Shown piece after piece: positions 17,411 to 27,140 of a DNA stretch of 47,324 nt (within the stretch, counting starts at the first letter, position 1; each line of letters begins with the position of its first letter). A model generated the notes under the pieces. The model worked only from the letters and a program-made list of their open reading frames with translations. It made no database searches and had not been told where the DNA came from. Location of the stretch: assembly GCA_021732405.1 (NCBI GenBank), contig JAKFVB010000008.1, positions 1 through 47,324 on the forward strand. The letters are read 5' to 3'. This DNA comes from Methylotenera sp. Its GTDB lineage: Bacteria > Pseudomonadota > Gammaproteobacteria > Burkholderiales > Methylophilaceae. The translations under genes were made by a program, and so were the position numbers.

Positions 17411-17466
17411 GGTTTTTCACCTTAATACTGAGTTGATCATTACTCAATCATATCAAATCAAGCTAA

Positions 17467-18384
<918 letters not shown>

Positions 18385-18391
18385 CTACTGC

Positions 18392-18414
18392 TCATCCCCG
18401 CGAAACGGGAATGA
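18392..18414. repeat. Decayed REP-like hairpin
   Basis: TCATCCCCG (18392-18400), CGAAA loop, CGGGAATGA (18406-18414): nine-base arms with one mismatch. The wording resembles the TCATTCCCGCGAAAGCGGGAAT class of intergenic palindromes found in many proteobacteria. Only this copy is seen here. It may also help to end or stabilise the argB message. Confidence 0.4.
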
Positions 18415-18451
18415 AGAATTTTAATAATCCAGACTTTTTAGACGATTTACA

Positions 18452-19084
18452 ATGACACAAAAAATCTGGATTTTCGATTTAGACGATACTTTACACAATG
18501 CCTCAGCACACATTTTTCCTGTGATGAATCGCGCCATGACGCAGTACATTATGGACGAATTGCATTTAGATGAAAGCGCCGCGCATCAATTGCGCCAACA
18601 TTATTGGCGTATTTATGGGGCAACGCTTAAAGGTTTAATGCGCCATCATGGCATTGACGCATTTCATTTTTTAAAACAAACCCATGCGTTTATGGATTTA
18701 CCGAATATGGTGATTCAGGTCAAACAACTGCGTCATTTGTTGCAAAACCTGCAAGGTCGAAAATGTGTGTTCACCAATGCGCCACGCGAATACGCCATGC
18801 GCGTGCTGACGATTATGGGTATTGCCGATTTTTTTGAGCTGGTGTTCAGCGTGGAATCCACTAAGTTTCACGCCAAGCCATCCGTCCGTGGTTTTCAGAT
18901 GCTGCTAAAAACTTTAAAAACTCACCCCAAAAATTGCATCATGCTAGAAGATAACCTGCCCGCCTTGATGACGGCTAAACGATTAGGGATGAAAACGATT
19001 TGGGTTACAAAAAAACTACAAAAGCCTAATTTTGTGGATTATCGGATCAACTCAGTGTTAGCACTCACTTACACTCATATATAA
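18452..19084 (+). CDS. HAD-family pyrimidine 5'-nucleotidase
   Basis: 210-residue HAD hydrolase, subfamily of SDT1-like pyrimidine 5'-nucleotidases that dephosphorylate nucleoside monophosphates. Motif I is IFDLDDTL with D9 as nucleophile and D11 as acid/base; motif II is in CVFTNAPREYA (about 108-118); motif IV is MLEDNLPALMTAKRLG (about 173-188). The cap region lies between about 20 and 100. It lies between argB and slmA, the arrangement conserved in betaproteobacteria. Confidence 0.88.
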   Translation: MTQKIWIFDLDDTLHNASAHIFPVMNRAMTQYIMDELHLDESAAHQLRQHYWRIYGATLKGLMRHHGIDAFHFLKQTHAFMDLPNMVIQVKQLRHLLQNLQGRKCVFTNAPREYAMRVLTIMGIADFFELVFSVESTKFHAKPSVRGFQMLLKTLKTHPKNCIMLEDNLPALMTAKRLGMKTIWVTKKLQKPNFVDYRINSVLALTYTHI

Positions 19085-19123
19085 TCATACTGTCATTTAA
19101 AATAATAAATCAGGGGAAACAAT

Positions 19124-19684
19124 ATGGCATCAGACCGTAAGCAACAAATATTAGAAACTCTCGCCAAAATACTGGAAAATCCAAAACGCGAGAAAATCAC
19201 TACCGCTAGCTTAGCTGCAAAAATTGAAGTTTCTGAAGCCGCGCTTTACCGCCACTTTGCGAATAAAGCACAAATGTTCGAAGGCTTGATTGAGTTTATC
19301 GAAGCGTCTATTTTTGGCGTGATAAACAAAATCACTACTGACGAAACCGATGGCGCAAAACAAGTGCAATTAATTATCACCATGCTATTAAAATTCGCCG
19401 AAAAAAACCCGGGCATGACACGTGTGCTGACGGGCGATGCCTTAGTGAATGAAGAAGAATGGCTGCAAACACGGATTAATCAACTCTATGACAGGATCGA
19501 AGCGAGCTTAAAACAAAGCATCCGCATCGCTGAAACCAATACTGGCGTAAAGGGCGACGCAGAAGCACAAGCCAATTTGATGGTGTGTTATGTGATTGGG
19601 CGCTGGCATCAATATGCCAAGAGCGGGTTTAAGCGTAAGCCGACGGAGTTTGTGCAGCAACAGCTTAGTATTCTAGCCAAATAG
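19124..19684 (+). CDS. slmA: Nucleoid occlusion factor SlmA (TetR family)
   Basis: TetR-fold DNA-binding protein that in gammaproteobacteria binds chromosomal sites and antagonises FtsZ rings over the nucleoid. 186 residues. The HTH is at about 24-50 (ITTASLAAKIEVSEAALYRHFANKA by position) and the RKQQILETLAKILENP lead-in and AEKNPGMTRVLTGDAL core match the SlmA subfamily rather than generic TetR. The start has an AGGGG Shine-Dalgarno. Its target FtsZ is encoded at 25900-27066. Confidence 0.88.
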   Translation: MASDRKQQILETLAKILENPKREKITTASLAAKIEVSEAALYRHFANKAQMFEGLIEFIEASIFGVINKITTDETDGAKQVQLIITMLLKFAEKNPGMTRVLTGDALVNEEEWLQTRINQLYDRIEASLKQSIRIAETNTGVKGDAEAQANLMVCYVIGRWHQYAKSGFKRKPTEFVQQQLSILAK

Positions 19685-19695
19685 CAAAATTCAGT

Positions 19696-19902
19696 ATGCG
19701 TTATGAAGGAAAAATCGTTAAGTGGTACGACGATAAAGGATTTGGTTTTATTCGTGCAACAAAAGATAGCAAAGATTTTTTTTTACATATCTCGCAAATT
19801 CATCGGTTAAAAAAGAGGCCTGAAATCAATGAGCTAATTAGCTATGAGATAGCCAAAGATGAAAAAGCCGCTTTCGTGCTGCTAATGTCAGCTATGTCTT
19901 AA
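19696..19902 (+). CDS. Cold-shock-like domain, N-terminal piece of a frameshifted CSD-DUF1294 gene
   Basis: 68 residues: GKIVKWYDDKGFGFI (about 5-19) and DFFLHISQ (about 27-34) are RNP-like motifs of cold-shock domains. In relatives this domain is fused to a DUF1294 membrane domain. Here the reading frame leaves the expected path after KDEK (about residue 56) and stops. The -1 frame continues with RFRAANVSYV..., the expected continuation, so one A appears missing in the run at 19862-19866. It could be a real mutation, a sequencing or assembly error, or a frameshift site. Confidence 0.75.
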   Translation: MRYEGKIVKWYDDKGFGFIRATKDSKDFFLHISQIHRLKKRPEINELISYEIAKDEKAAFVLLMSAMS

Positions 19903-20312
19903 ATCAAGATAATCTTAAAAAACGCAGCAACCCTGTTTCATTAAGTTACAGCTTTTTAATTTTCATTTTTTTATTTTTTGCTTTTGTGATTGAGCGTGGC
20001 TTGCATGGATTTTTACCACTCTGGTTTCCGTTTGTTTATTTAGCTGCAAATTTAATTGTTTTCTTGTATTACTACCAAGATAAAGCATCAGCACTTAAAA
20101 ATAATTGGCGCACACCTGAAAATACACTGCATTGGTTGAGTTTGATCGGTGGCTGGGGTGGTGCTTATATTGCGCAGAAAATATTTAAACACAAACATAA
20201 AAAGCAATCTTTTATGTTTACTTACAAGTTAACTGTATTGATTAACTGTTTAGTGATTATTTTGTATTCGATTCCGCAATTATTTATTCATACTCTTACT
20301 TTACGATGGTAA
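19863..20312 (+). pseudogene. DUF1294 membrane domain, C-terminal piece of the frameshifted gene
   Basis: The frame is open from 19863 and contains three to four hydrophobic segments. The first (SFLIFIFLFFAFV) lies upstream of the only plausible start codon, GTG 19986, so starting there would lose a helix. RTPENTLHWLSLIGGWGGAYIAQ (by position, about 20105-20175) and the KHKHKKQSFMFTYK region are DUF1294 signatures. Function of the family is unknown. It reads as the second half of one fused protein with 19696-19902, in the -1 frame. If the A-run is corrected the product is about 205 residues. Confidence 0.75.
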
Positions 20313-20358
20313 GTTTCAATGCCGGCTAAAAGGCGCGCAATATTTTAAAAATGCAGGC

Positions 20359-21576
20359 TTAAAGCACCAGCTTAAGCGCTTCTAACCTGGCTTTAAACAC
20401 TGCCGCCTTAATCTTCTCAGGCTCACTAAATTGTTGTGCAATTTTGCCAGCATCTACACTTAAAGCTGCTTGCAAAACTCTTTTAAGCAATTCAGCTTCT
20501 GGCAAATCGCAATTTTCCAAACCTGTCCTGCCGCGCGAATCGGCTTCGCAAGCTTTTAAAAAATCGGCGAATCTGGCTGGCTGGCGAATGGCGTCCAGTT
20601 CCATTAAAAATTCCAGTAAGGTATCTGGGCGCATTTTGCTGGCTTGGTGTAATTTGCCATGAAATTTGGCCACGATGTGCGCCAGCTCTTTGCAATCATT
20701 GGGCACACGTAATCGTTTGCTAACGTCTTTAAGCAAATCCACACTGCGGATTTCATGCCCAGTATGACGCGGCAACACATCTTTTGGGGTGGTACCTTTA
20801 CCTAGATCGTGCATTAATGCGGCAAAGCGAATGGGTAAACTGAAATCCTGTTTGGCCGCATAATTGATGACCATCATCACATGTACGCCCGTATCAATCT
20901 CGGGATGATGTTGCGGTGGTTGCGGAACGCCCCAAAGCCTATCCAACTCTGGCAAGATTTTTTGTAACGCGCCACAAGAACGCAGCACTTCAAACATACG
21001 GCTGGGCTGGGCTTCCATCAGGCCTTTGGATAGTTCTTGCCAGACGCGCTCTGGTACTAAGGCATCCACCTCGCCTGCTTGCACCATTTGCTGCATCAGC
21101 TGGTTCGTCTCAGGCGCCACGGTAAAATCGGCAAAACGTGCTGCAAAGCGGGCTGCGCGCAAAATACGCACCGGGTCTTCTGCAAAAGCATCACTGACAT
21201 GGCGTAAGGTTTTCGATTTTAGGTCGGCCAAGCCATTAAATGGATCTATTAATTTACCATCTGCATTCTTGGCAATGGCATTAATAGTTAGATCACGGCG
21301 TGCCAGGTCTTCTTCCAAAGTCACCTCTGGCGAAGCATGCACAGCAAAACCTTTGTAGCCTGCAGCGGTTTTGCGCTCTGTACGCGCTAGGGCATATTCC
21401 TCATGTGTTTTGGGGTGCAAAAAAACGGGGAAATCTTTGCCAACTGGCTTATAACCGTTATCTAGCATGGCTTGTGGCGTACTACCAACCACCACATAAT
21501 CTTTATCTTTTACTGGCAAGCCCAACAATTCATCGCGTACTGCGCCGCCAACGATGTAGACCTGCATTTCAGCCAT
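20359..21576 (-). CDS. cca: CCA-adding tRNA nucleotidyltransferase
   Basis: Adds or repairs the 3' CCA of tRNAs without a template. 405 residues, the longer bacterial form. Signatures: VYIVGGAVRDELLG (about 6-19), the DxD metal site in KDKDYVVVG (about 23-31), RRDLTINAIA (about 92-101), DPVRILRAARFAARF, and an HD phosphohydrolase domain (HDLGKG, about 255-260). Start may be ATG 21576 or ATG 21567; the second fits the usual family N-terminus, the first has better ribosome-binding spacing. It ends the long minus-strand run that begins at rsmI. Confidence 0.95.
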   Translation of the reverse strand: MAEMQVYIVGGAVRDELLGLPVKDKDYVVVGSTPQAMLDNGYKPVGKDFPVFLHPKTHEEYALARTERKTAAGYKGFAVHASPEVTLEEDLARRDLTINAIAKNADGKLIDPFNGLADLKSKTLRHVSDAFAEDPVRILRAARFAARFADFTVAPETNQLMQQMVQAGEVDALVPERVWQELSKGLMEAQPSRMFEVLRSCGALQKILPELDRLWGVPQPPQHHPEIDTGVHVMMVINYAAKQDFSLPIRFAALMHDLGKGTTPKDVLPRHTGHEIRSVDLLKDVSKRLRVPNDCKELAHIVAKFHGKLHQASKMRPDTLLEFLMELDAIRQPARFADFLKACEADSRGRTGLENCDLPEAELLKRVLQAALSVDAGKIAQQFSEPEKIKAAVFKARLEALKLVL

Positions 21577-21621
21577 TAATCAAAATTCCGCCCAAAAATA
21601 GGGTTAAGTTTAGGCATATAT

Positions 21622-22587
21622 TTATCTTCTAGCGTTAATCGCACGTCCTGCAGCACTGCGAAAGCCATCATATGCGCCGCGCGGTGTGTCATTCATTAAA
21701 TATTCTGGTACGACTGCTTCTAATGGCGTTGGAATGACGTTTAGTTCTGGCGCAATAGGCTGACGCGTGACGCTATCTAAAGCCATCGATTTCACGTTGT
21801 CGCGTGTCATTAATTTAATCGGCAGCAACTCCATCGCAAATGCCTGCGCCATTGATAAGCGATCGTTTAAGCCAATGATAGGGCGTTGCTTGCCCATAAT
21901 ATCCATTACCTTTTGAACCAGGTCACGCAAGGAATAAATAGTTGGGCCACCTAATTCATAGCTTTTATCATAGGTATCTGTATTTTCCAGCGCGTTCACA
22001 AAGCAACTGGCCACGTCTTCTACCCAAATCGGTTGAAATTTTGCATCGGGTTTTGCTAATGCTATCACCGGTAAATACTTCACTAGATTGGCAAATAAAT
22101 TTAAAAAGCTATCACCACGTCCAAAGATGACGGATGGCCTAAAAATGGTGATATTAAGCTTTTTATTGAAGTCGCCAAGTGCGGCCTCACCTCTGGCTTT
22201 GCTGATTAAATATTGGCTTGGCGCATGGCTGCTGGCTTGTAACGCGCTCATATGCAATAATCGCTCAATACCCAAACTCTCACATATTTGGGCGACATGA
22301 CGCGGCAATTGATGGTGCATTTCTTCAAAGGTGATTTTGCGATTTTCGTGCAAAATTCCGATTAAGTTAATCACGGCATCGGCGCCTGTTAAGGCTTCTT
22401 TTAACGCGTGATTATTCATCACGTCAGTTTCTACCACTTGTACATTTGGCAGCAAAATCAAATGCTTACTCGCCTCACGGCGACGCGATAATACGTTGAC
22501 TTGATAGCCTGCAGCATCTAATTTAGCGACTATACTGCTGCCAACAAAGCCTGCCCCGCCCAACACACATACTACTTTTACTGTCAT
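21622..22587 (-). CDS. NAD-dependent epimerase/dehydratase, complex I NDUFA9-like
   Basis: Extended short-chain dehydrogenase fold. The N-terminal VCVLGGAGFVGSSIVAKL (about 5-22) is the GxxGxxG dinucleotide motif. The family named NDUFA9/39-kDa-like in bacteria is widespread and of unclear substrate. No YxxxK active-site pair stands out, as in many NDUFA9-type members. 321 residues. It lies between slt and cca, 12 bp after the slt stop. Confidence 0.85.
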   Translation of the reverse strand: MTVKVVCVLGGAGFVGSSIVAKLDAAGYQVNVLSRRREASKHLILLPNVQVVETDVMNNHALKEALTGADAVINLIGILHENRKITFEEMHHQLPRHVAQICESLGIERLLHMSALQASSHAPSQYLISKARGEAALGDFNKKLNITIFRPSVIFGRGDSFLNLFANLVKYLPVIALAKPDAKFQPIWVEDVASCFVNALENTDTYDKSYELGGPTIYSLRDLVQKVMDIMGKQRPIIGLNDRLSMAQAFAMELLPIKLMTRDNVKSMALDSVTRQPIAPELNVIPTPLEAVVPEYLMNDTPRGAYDGFRSAAGRAINARR

Positions 22588-22598
22588 TACTTTATCCT

Positions 22599-24623
22599 TT
22601 ATGGGCTAGTCGTCTGTAGCTCAATCGTACTTGAATCGTTTATTGTATTTGGATTGGTCAAATTTGCACTGTTTAGTTCCGCGCTATCGCTATCGGCAGA
22701 TGAAACGGTAGCTGCTTTACCTGGAATGATACCCAAACGTTGTTTTAAAGTGATGGGCTTTAGCCCTAATTGGTGCGCATATAAGTGCGCATTAGCCATC
22801 ACTTTTTGTACGTAGGTACGGGTTTCACTAAATGGGATTGTCTCTGCATAAATAGCGCCTTCTAGTGGCTCATCAGCCATCCATTTTTTTGCGCGGCTTG
22901 GCCCTGCATTATAAGCGGCAGTCGCCATCACCGTCTGGCCGTTCATCAGTTCAAGCGTATAGCGTAAATAATAGGTACCCAGCGCAATATTCGTTTCTAA
23001 TTCATGAATCATGCCGTGATGGTAATCGTCAATGCCCGCTTTGCCCGCTATCCATTTTGCAGTGGCGGGCATTAATTGCATCAAGCCAGAGGCGCCCACA
23101 CCTGATTTTGCAGAGTCCATAAATCGACTTTCTTGTCGCGTAATGCCATAAACCCATGCTTCATCAATGGCTTGCTCACTGGCGGCAGATTTCATTATAT
23201 TTCGATAAGGAGTTGGATAACGCAAAGCAAAATCATGCATTTCTGTAGTTTTGTCAGCGGTAATAATCGCTACGTCATGCCAGTTTTTGCGTTCGGCAAA
23301 TTCTGCGGCTGCTAACAACTGGCTATCATCAAACGCTTTGGTAGCAAATGCCCATTCGGCTTTTGATTCCCATTTAAAATCTAATCGCTGAAGTGCAACT
23401 GCACGTTGAATGGCAGGTATATCGGCAAACGCCTGCACTGCATCCTCTGTGGCTTTGTGCGTAGCAAGCGGCGCAGTCAGAAAACCCTCTAATTCATCCT
23501 GCGCTAGCCAGCCGTAAAAGTGACGTTCAGTTGAGAGCTTGGCCAGTAAGGTGTTGGCTTCTAAAGTTTGTTTTTGTGTTTTTAAAGCGCGTGCTTTCCA
23601 ATAGCGCCAAGCGCCTTCCTCTGCTTGGCCTGCGTCCATCTTTGATATCACGTCAAGCACAGTAGGCCAATTTTTATTACGTAGCGCAGCGCGCGCATAC
23701 CATGCAAGCTGCTCTTTATTTAGTGCATCCCCAGCTAATTTAAACCAATCTAAAGCCTGCCATTCATGACGCTGCGCCGCATACAAAGCTAGCCTGCCGT
23801 AAAAAGCCTTTTTGTCTTCTGCTTGCATGGCAGATTCGACTTTATTAAACAAACTTAATGCTTGTAAAGAGTTAGTTTTTGCCACACGGCTTAGCGCCAT
23901 TAAATTCAATTCGCGCCCTAAACGGGTTTTAAATGAAATGGTCTTTTTTGCCAGTACATCGCTTGGATTAACATTCACTTTATCGATTAACTTAAGCTGG
24001 CTTGGCTCATAGCTTTTGCTACGCTTAAGAATCCCTTTGGCTAAAGTAATACGGCTATCGTTTAAGGCCAATCTAAATCTGGCCCATATATCTTCTTCAG
24101 TTAATATATTAGCCGCTTGCATGCGGTCAAACAGACTATTGCAATTGCCCGGCTGCTCTTTGGCCTGAAGCCATAATGGTTTCGCCGCTTCTAATGAAGT
24201 CTCATCGCCATGCACTGCGCTTGCCTCTGCCGCATAACAGGCAACTGCAGCATCTTCTTGCGCATAATTTGGAAACTCAGCTGAAAAAGTAGACCAATCT
24301 TGTACCTTTGCCAGTTTTTTCAAGTATTCGCCGCGCAATCTATCGGCAAAAGGGTATTCACTATAGGCATTGATAAAATCAATCACCGATTGATTATCTA
24401 AGTCATTTAAATTCAAAAGAATCAGCCAATATTCGGCATACGGCGCAAGGATATATTGCTGATGCTGTAACTGTTGCGTGTATTCAGACAGCGCAATGAC
24501 ATTTTTTTGATTATAAGCGGCGCGCGCCTGCAAGAATTCCTCATCGCCATTTGCTGCATAGCTGGAATTGGAAAGCGATGCGAATAGCAAAACCGCATAT
24601 TTAAATAGTGAGAAGTAACGCAT
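22599..24623 (-). CDS. slt: Soluble lytic transglycosylase
   Basis: Cleaves peptidoglycan glycan strands with formation of 1,6-anhydro ends, in the periplasm. 674 residues: signal peptide (about 1-23), a long all-helical superhelix region (about 25-450), then a lysozyme-like SLT domain (about 480-640) with the catalytic glutamate in ITRQESRF, GLMQLMPATA and ATAAYNAGPSRA. The last 35 residues are Ser/Thr/Asn-rich and look disordered. Slt70-type length and layout. It lies next to the dcw cluster, which makes the precursor of its substrate. Confidence 0.92.
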   Translation of the reverse strand: MRYFSLFKYAVLLFASLSNSSYAANGDEEFLQARAAYNQKNVIALSEYTQQLQHQQYILAPYAEYWLILLNLNDLDNQSVIDFINAYSEYPFADRLRGEYLKKLAKVQDWSTFSAEFPNYAQEDAAVACYAAEASAVHGDETSLEAAKPLWLQAKEQPGNCNSLFDRMQAANILTEEDIWARFRLALNDSRITLAKGILKRSKSYEPSQLKLIDKVNVNPSDVLAKKTISFKTRLGRELNLMALSRVAKTNSLQALSLFNKVESAMQAEDKKAFYGRLALYAAQRHEWQALDWFKLAGDALNKEQLAWYARAALRNKNWPTVLDVISKMDAGQAEEGAWRYWKARALKTQKQTLEANTLLAKLSTERHFYGWLAQDELEGFLTAPLATHKATEDAVQAFADIPAIQRAVALQRLDFKWESKAEWAFATKAFDDSQLLAAAEFAERKNWHDVAIITADKTTEMHDFALRYPTPYRNIMKSAASEQAIDEAWVYGITRQESRFMDSAKSGVGASGLMQLMPATAKWIAGKAGIDDYHHGMIHELETNIALGTYYLRYTLELMNGQTVMATAAYNAGPSRAKKWMADEPLEGAIYAETIPFSETRTYVQKVMANAHLYAHQLGLKPITLKQRLGIIPGKAATVSSADSDSAELNSANLTNPNTINDSSTIELQTTSP

Positions 24624-24632
24624 ATCGATCCG

Positions 24633-24815
24633 CTATAAGCGAATAACTCTTGTGATTAAATACAGTAGCAACACAGTCACCAACATCCAGCCCGTGTACT
24701 TAAGTAATTGTTTTAATGCGTTTAAATATTTTTGTTGGCGGCTGACCAAATACATGGCTAGTAAAACCAAGCTTGCAATAAAAACCAGAATGATTGTTAG
24801 ACGGATGATTGGCAT
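24633..24815 (-). CDS. Small two-helix membrane protein
   Basis: 60 residues, two hydrophobic segments (about 3-23 and 42-58) joined by a basic loop (RQQKYLNALKQLLK). Not recognised. It fills the gap between lpxC and slt on the same strand; the start lacks a strong Shine-Dalgarno. The coherent topology and position support a real gene, but codon evidence is thin. Confidence 0.55.
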   Translation of the reverse strand: MPIIRLTIILVFIASLVLLAMYLVSRQQKYLNALKQLLKYTGWMLVTVLLLYLITRVIRL

Positions 24816-24852
24816 GGTTTCAATTACGTCAATAAGTTTATCTTAAATAGCT

Positions 24853-25791
24853 TTAACTAAAATGCGGCATAAGATTAGGGGTAAAAAACGCGGTTTGTTC
24901 CTGAAACCCTTTAGGCGCTTCTTCAATATTATCAAAAGTCGCAAACTCCCATGCATCTGCATCGGCCAGCAAGGCAATTAACAAGGCATTATTGAGCGCA
25001 TGGCCAGATTTATAAGCAGTAAATGCGCCCAGTAGCGGGTGACCCAGCATGTATAAATCGCCAATAGCATCTAACACCTTGTGTTTGGCAAATTCATCTT
25101 CGTATCGCAAACCATCGCGATTCAAAATGCGATATTCGTCTAACACAATCGCATTATCCAGACTGCCACCGCGCGCCAAGCCATTGGCACGCAGGTATTC
25201 TACTTCGTGCATAAAGCCAAACGTTCTAGCGCGGCTAATCTCTTTAATATAGCTATTATCTTTAAAGTCTATTTTGACGTTGCTACCAGAATTCTCAAAA
25301 ACAGGGTGTGCAAAATCAATGGTGAAATCCATTTTAAAGCCATGATATGGCTCGAATTTCACCCATTTATCCGCTTCTTTTACTTCAATTAACTTTTTGA
25401 TTCTAATAAATTTCTTAGCGGCAGGCTGCTCTACAACACCAGCCTGCTGCAATAAATAGATAAAGGGCCCAGCGCTGCCGTCCATAATTGGAATCTCAGA
25501 AGCGGTCACTTCAATCATCACATTATCAACACCCAGCCCTGCCAGCGCAGACATTAAGTGCTCTACAGTGCTAACACGCGCACCATTGTGTTCTAGGGCA
25601 GAACACATGCGCGTATCACGCACTGCATCAGGTTGTGCTTGTATCGTCGGCGCCCCGGGCAAATCGGCGCGCTTAAATACTATGCCTGTGTCGATTGCGG
25701 CTGGTTTCAAAGTCAGCGTGACTTTTTCACCATTGTGCAAACCAACCCCAGTAGCACTAATCTGTTTTTTTAATGTTCTTTGTTTAAGCAC
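24853..25791 (-). CDS. lpxC: UDP-3-O-acyl-N-acetylglucosamine deacetylase
   Basis: First committed step of lipid A synthesis, a zinc amidase. 312 residues, typical (about 305). Signatures: [16 protein letters not shown] (about 6-21), [15 protein letters not shown] with the first zinc histidine (about 73-87), [12 protein letters not shown] (about 98-109), and [19 protein letters not shown] with the second zinc histidine and the aspartate. It is the last dcw member and follows ftsZ by 108 bp. It is evidence of an outer membrane with lipid A. Confidence 0.97.
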   Translation of the reverse strand: MLKQRTLKKQISATGVGLHNGEKVTLTLKPAAIDTGIVFKRADLPGAPTIQAQPDAVRDTRMCSALEHNGARVSTVEHLMSALAGLGVDNVMIEVTASEIPIMDGSAGPFIYLLQQAGVVEQPAAKKFIRIKKLIEVKEADKWVKFEPYHGFKMDFTIDFAHPVFENSGSNVKIDFKDNSYIKEISRARTFGFMHEVEYLRANGLARGGSLDNAIVLDEYRILNRDGLRYEDEFAKHKVLDAIGDLYMLGHPLLGAFTAYKSGHALNNALLIALLADADAWEFATFDNIEEAPKGFQEQTAFFTPNLMPHFS

Positions 25792-25826
25792 TTAATTGTT
25801 TGCAAGCTGAAGCTAGCTGGTTCCCT

Positions 25827-25855
25827 TTTCTTATCTATCCTGTTTCTTATCTATC
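25827..25855. repeat. 16-bp tandem repeat between ftsZ and lpxC
   Basis: TTTCTTATCTATC occurs at 25827-25839 and again at 25843-25855, separated by three bases, so a 16-bp unit is repeated nearly twice. It lies 36-64 bp upstream of the lpxC ATG, in its leader or promoter. Confidence 0.6.
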
Positions 25856-25899
25856 TGGCATTTTAACAAAGCGCTAGCCGATAACAAAGCTTAAGCTAA

Positions 25900-27066
25900 T
25901 TAATCGGCTTGTTTGCGTAAAAATGCTGGAATGTCATACTCTTCTACACCCGACATTTTCATCGCCTCAACCTGCGCGCGACGATTGTTTTGACTAAACA
26001 CCGCTGGTGCTTCATCTTCCACTTCACCACCCACAAATACTGGCTGACTATTAGTACCTGTCATCAAGGTTGTCATTACACGTAATTCTGGCTTGGCTTG
26101 ACGACGCGCAATCGCGCCATTTAAGCCAGTGGCAACCATTGTTACACGCAATCTATCACCCATGTTTTCGTCTACCACGTTACCCACAATCACGGTTGCA
26201 TCTTCTGCAGTGAACGCTTTAATGGTGTTCATCACGTCATAGTACTCTTTCATTTTAAAGCTAGCACTTGCCGTAATATTCACTAAAACGCCACGCGCAT
26301 TGGCTAAGTTGACGTCTTCTAACAATGGGCTGGCAACCGCTTGTTCTGCCGCAATATTGGCACGGTTAGGGCCGCTTGCTTCAGCAGAACCCATCATCGC
26401 CATACCCATTTCAGACATTACGGTGCGCACATCGGCAAAATCCACGTTGACCAAGCCTGGGCAATTGATGATCTCTGCAATACCTGAGACAGCATTATGT
26501 AGTACGTCGTTCGCCGCGCTGAACGCTTCTGTAAAAGGCACATCTTCGCCTAGTACTTCCATCAATTTTTCGTTTGGAATCACAATCAATGAATCCACAT
26601 GCTGTGAAAGCTCTTCTAAACCTTCTGCCGCCACTTTGGTACGTTTACCTTCAAATGCAAACGGCTTGGTCACAACAGCAACAGTTAGAATACCCATTTC
26701 TTTAGCTACTTCAGCAATAATCGGCGCAGCGCCAGTGCCAGTACCACCGCCCATACCTGCTGTAATAAACAACATATCAGCGCCATCAATCATTTCTGCG
26801 ATACGGTCGCGGTCTTCTAAAGCGGCATCGCGGCCCACTTCTGGCTTAGCACCTGCACCCAAACCCTTAGTGATATCGCTACCAATTTGCAGAGTTTTAG
26901 TAGCAGAGCTTTTCTTTAAAGCTTGCGCATCGGTATTGGCGCTGATGAATTCTACGCCCAATACGTTTTTGCTAATCATATGGTTGATTGCATTGCCGCC
27001 GCAACCGCCCACACCAATTACCTTGATAACCGCTTCTTGTGAATCTTTTTCCATAATTTCAAACAT
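25900..27066 (-). CDS. ftsZ: Cell division protein FtsZ
   Basis: Tubulin-like GTPase that forms the division ring. 388 residues. Signatures: IGVGGCGGNAINHMI (about 17-31), the GTP-binding GGGTGTGAAP (about 106-115), NVDFADVRTVM (about 207-217), and the C-terminal FtsA/ZipA-binding peptide DIPAFLRKQAD at the very end. The start at 27066 has AAGGAG eight bases upstream. The linker (about 320-375) contains the usual low-complexity part. Downstream of ftsA by 74 bp. Confidence 0.98.
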   Translation of the reverse strand: MFEIMEKDSQEAVIKVIGVGGCGGNAINHMISKNVLGVEFISANTDAQALKKSSATKTLQIGSDITKGLGAGAKPEVGRDAALEDRDRIAEMIDGADMLFITAGMGGGTGTGAAPIIAEVAKEMGILTVAVVTKPFAFEGKRTKVAAEGLEELSQHVDSLIVIPNEKLMEVLGEDVPFTEAFSAANDVLHNAVSGIAEIINCPGLVNVDFADVRTVMSEMGMAMMGSAEASGPNRANIAAEQAVASPLLEDVNLANARGVLVNITASASFKMKEYYDVMNTIKAFTAEDATVIVGNVVDENMGDRLRVTMVATGLNGAIARRQAKPELRVMTTLMTGTNSQPVFVGGEVEDEAPAVFSQNNRRAQVEAMKMSGVEEYDIPAFLRKQAD

Positions 27067-27140
27067 CTCAATTTCTCCTTTTTGCCTTGATATTTGCGAT
27101 TAACTTGCGTTAAACGCTGCCCTATTTCTACTACTTAATA

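Noticed and set aside
19861-19870. Programmed -1 frameshift site joining cold-shock and DUF1294 parts
   Set aside because: The run GAAAAAG is shorter than the usual A-AAA-AAG slippery site and no clear downstream stem-loop was found; a one-base deletion or sequence error is simpler.
26300-27103. 267-codon plus-strand open frame opposite ftsZ
   Set aside because: Its sequence is rich in Ser, Ala, Ile and Pro, as expected for an antisense frame of a conserved gene; no family features.
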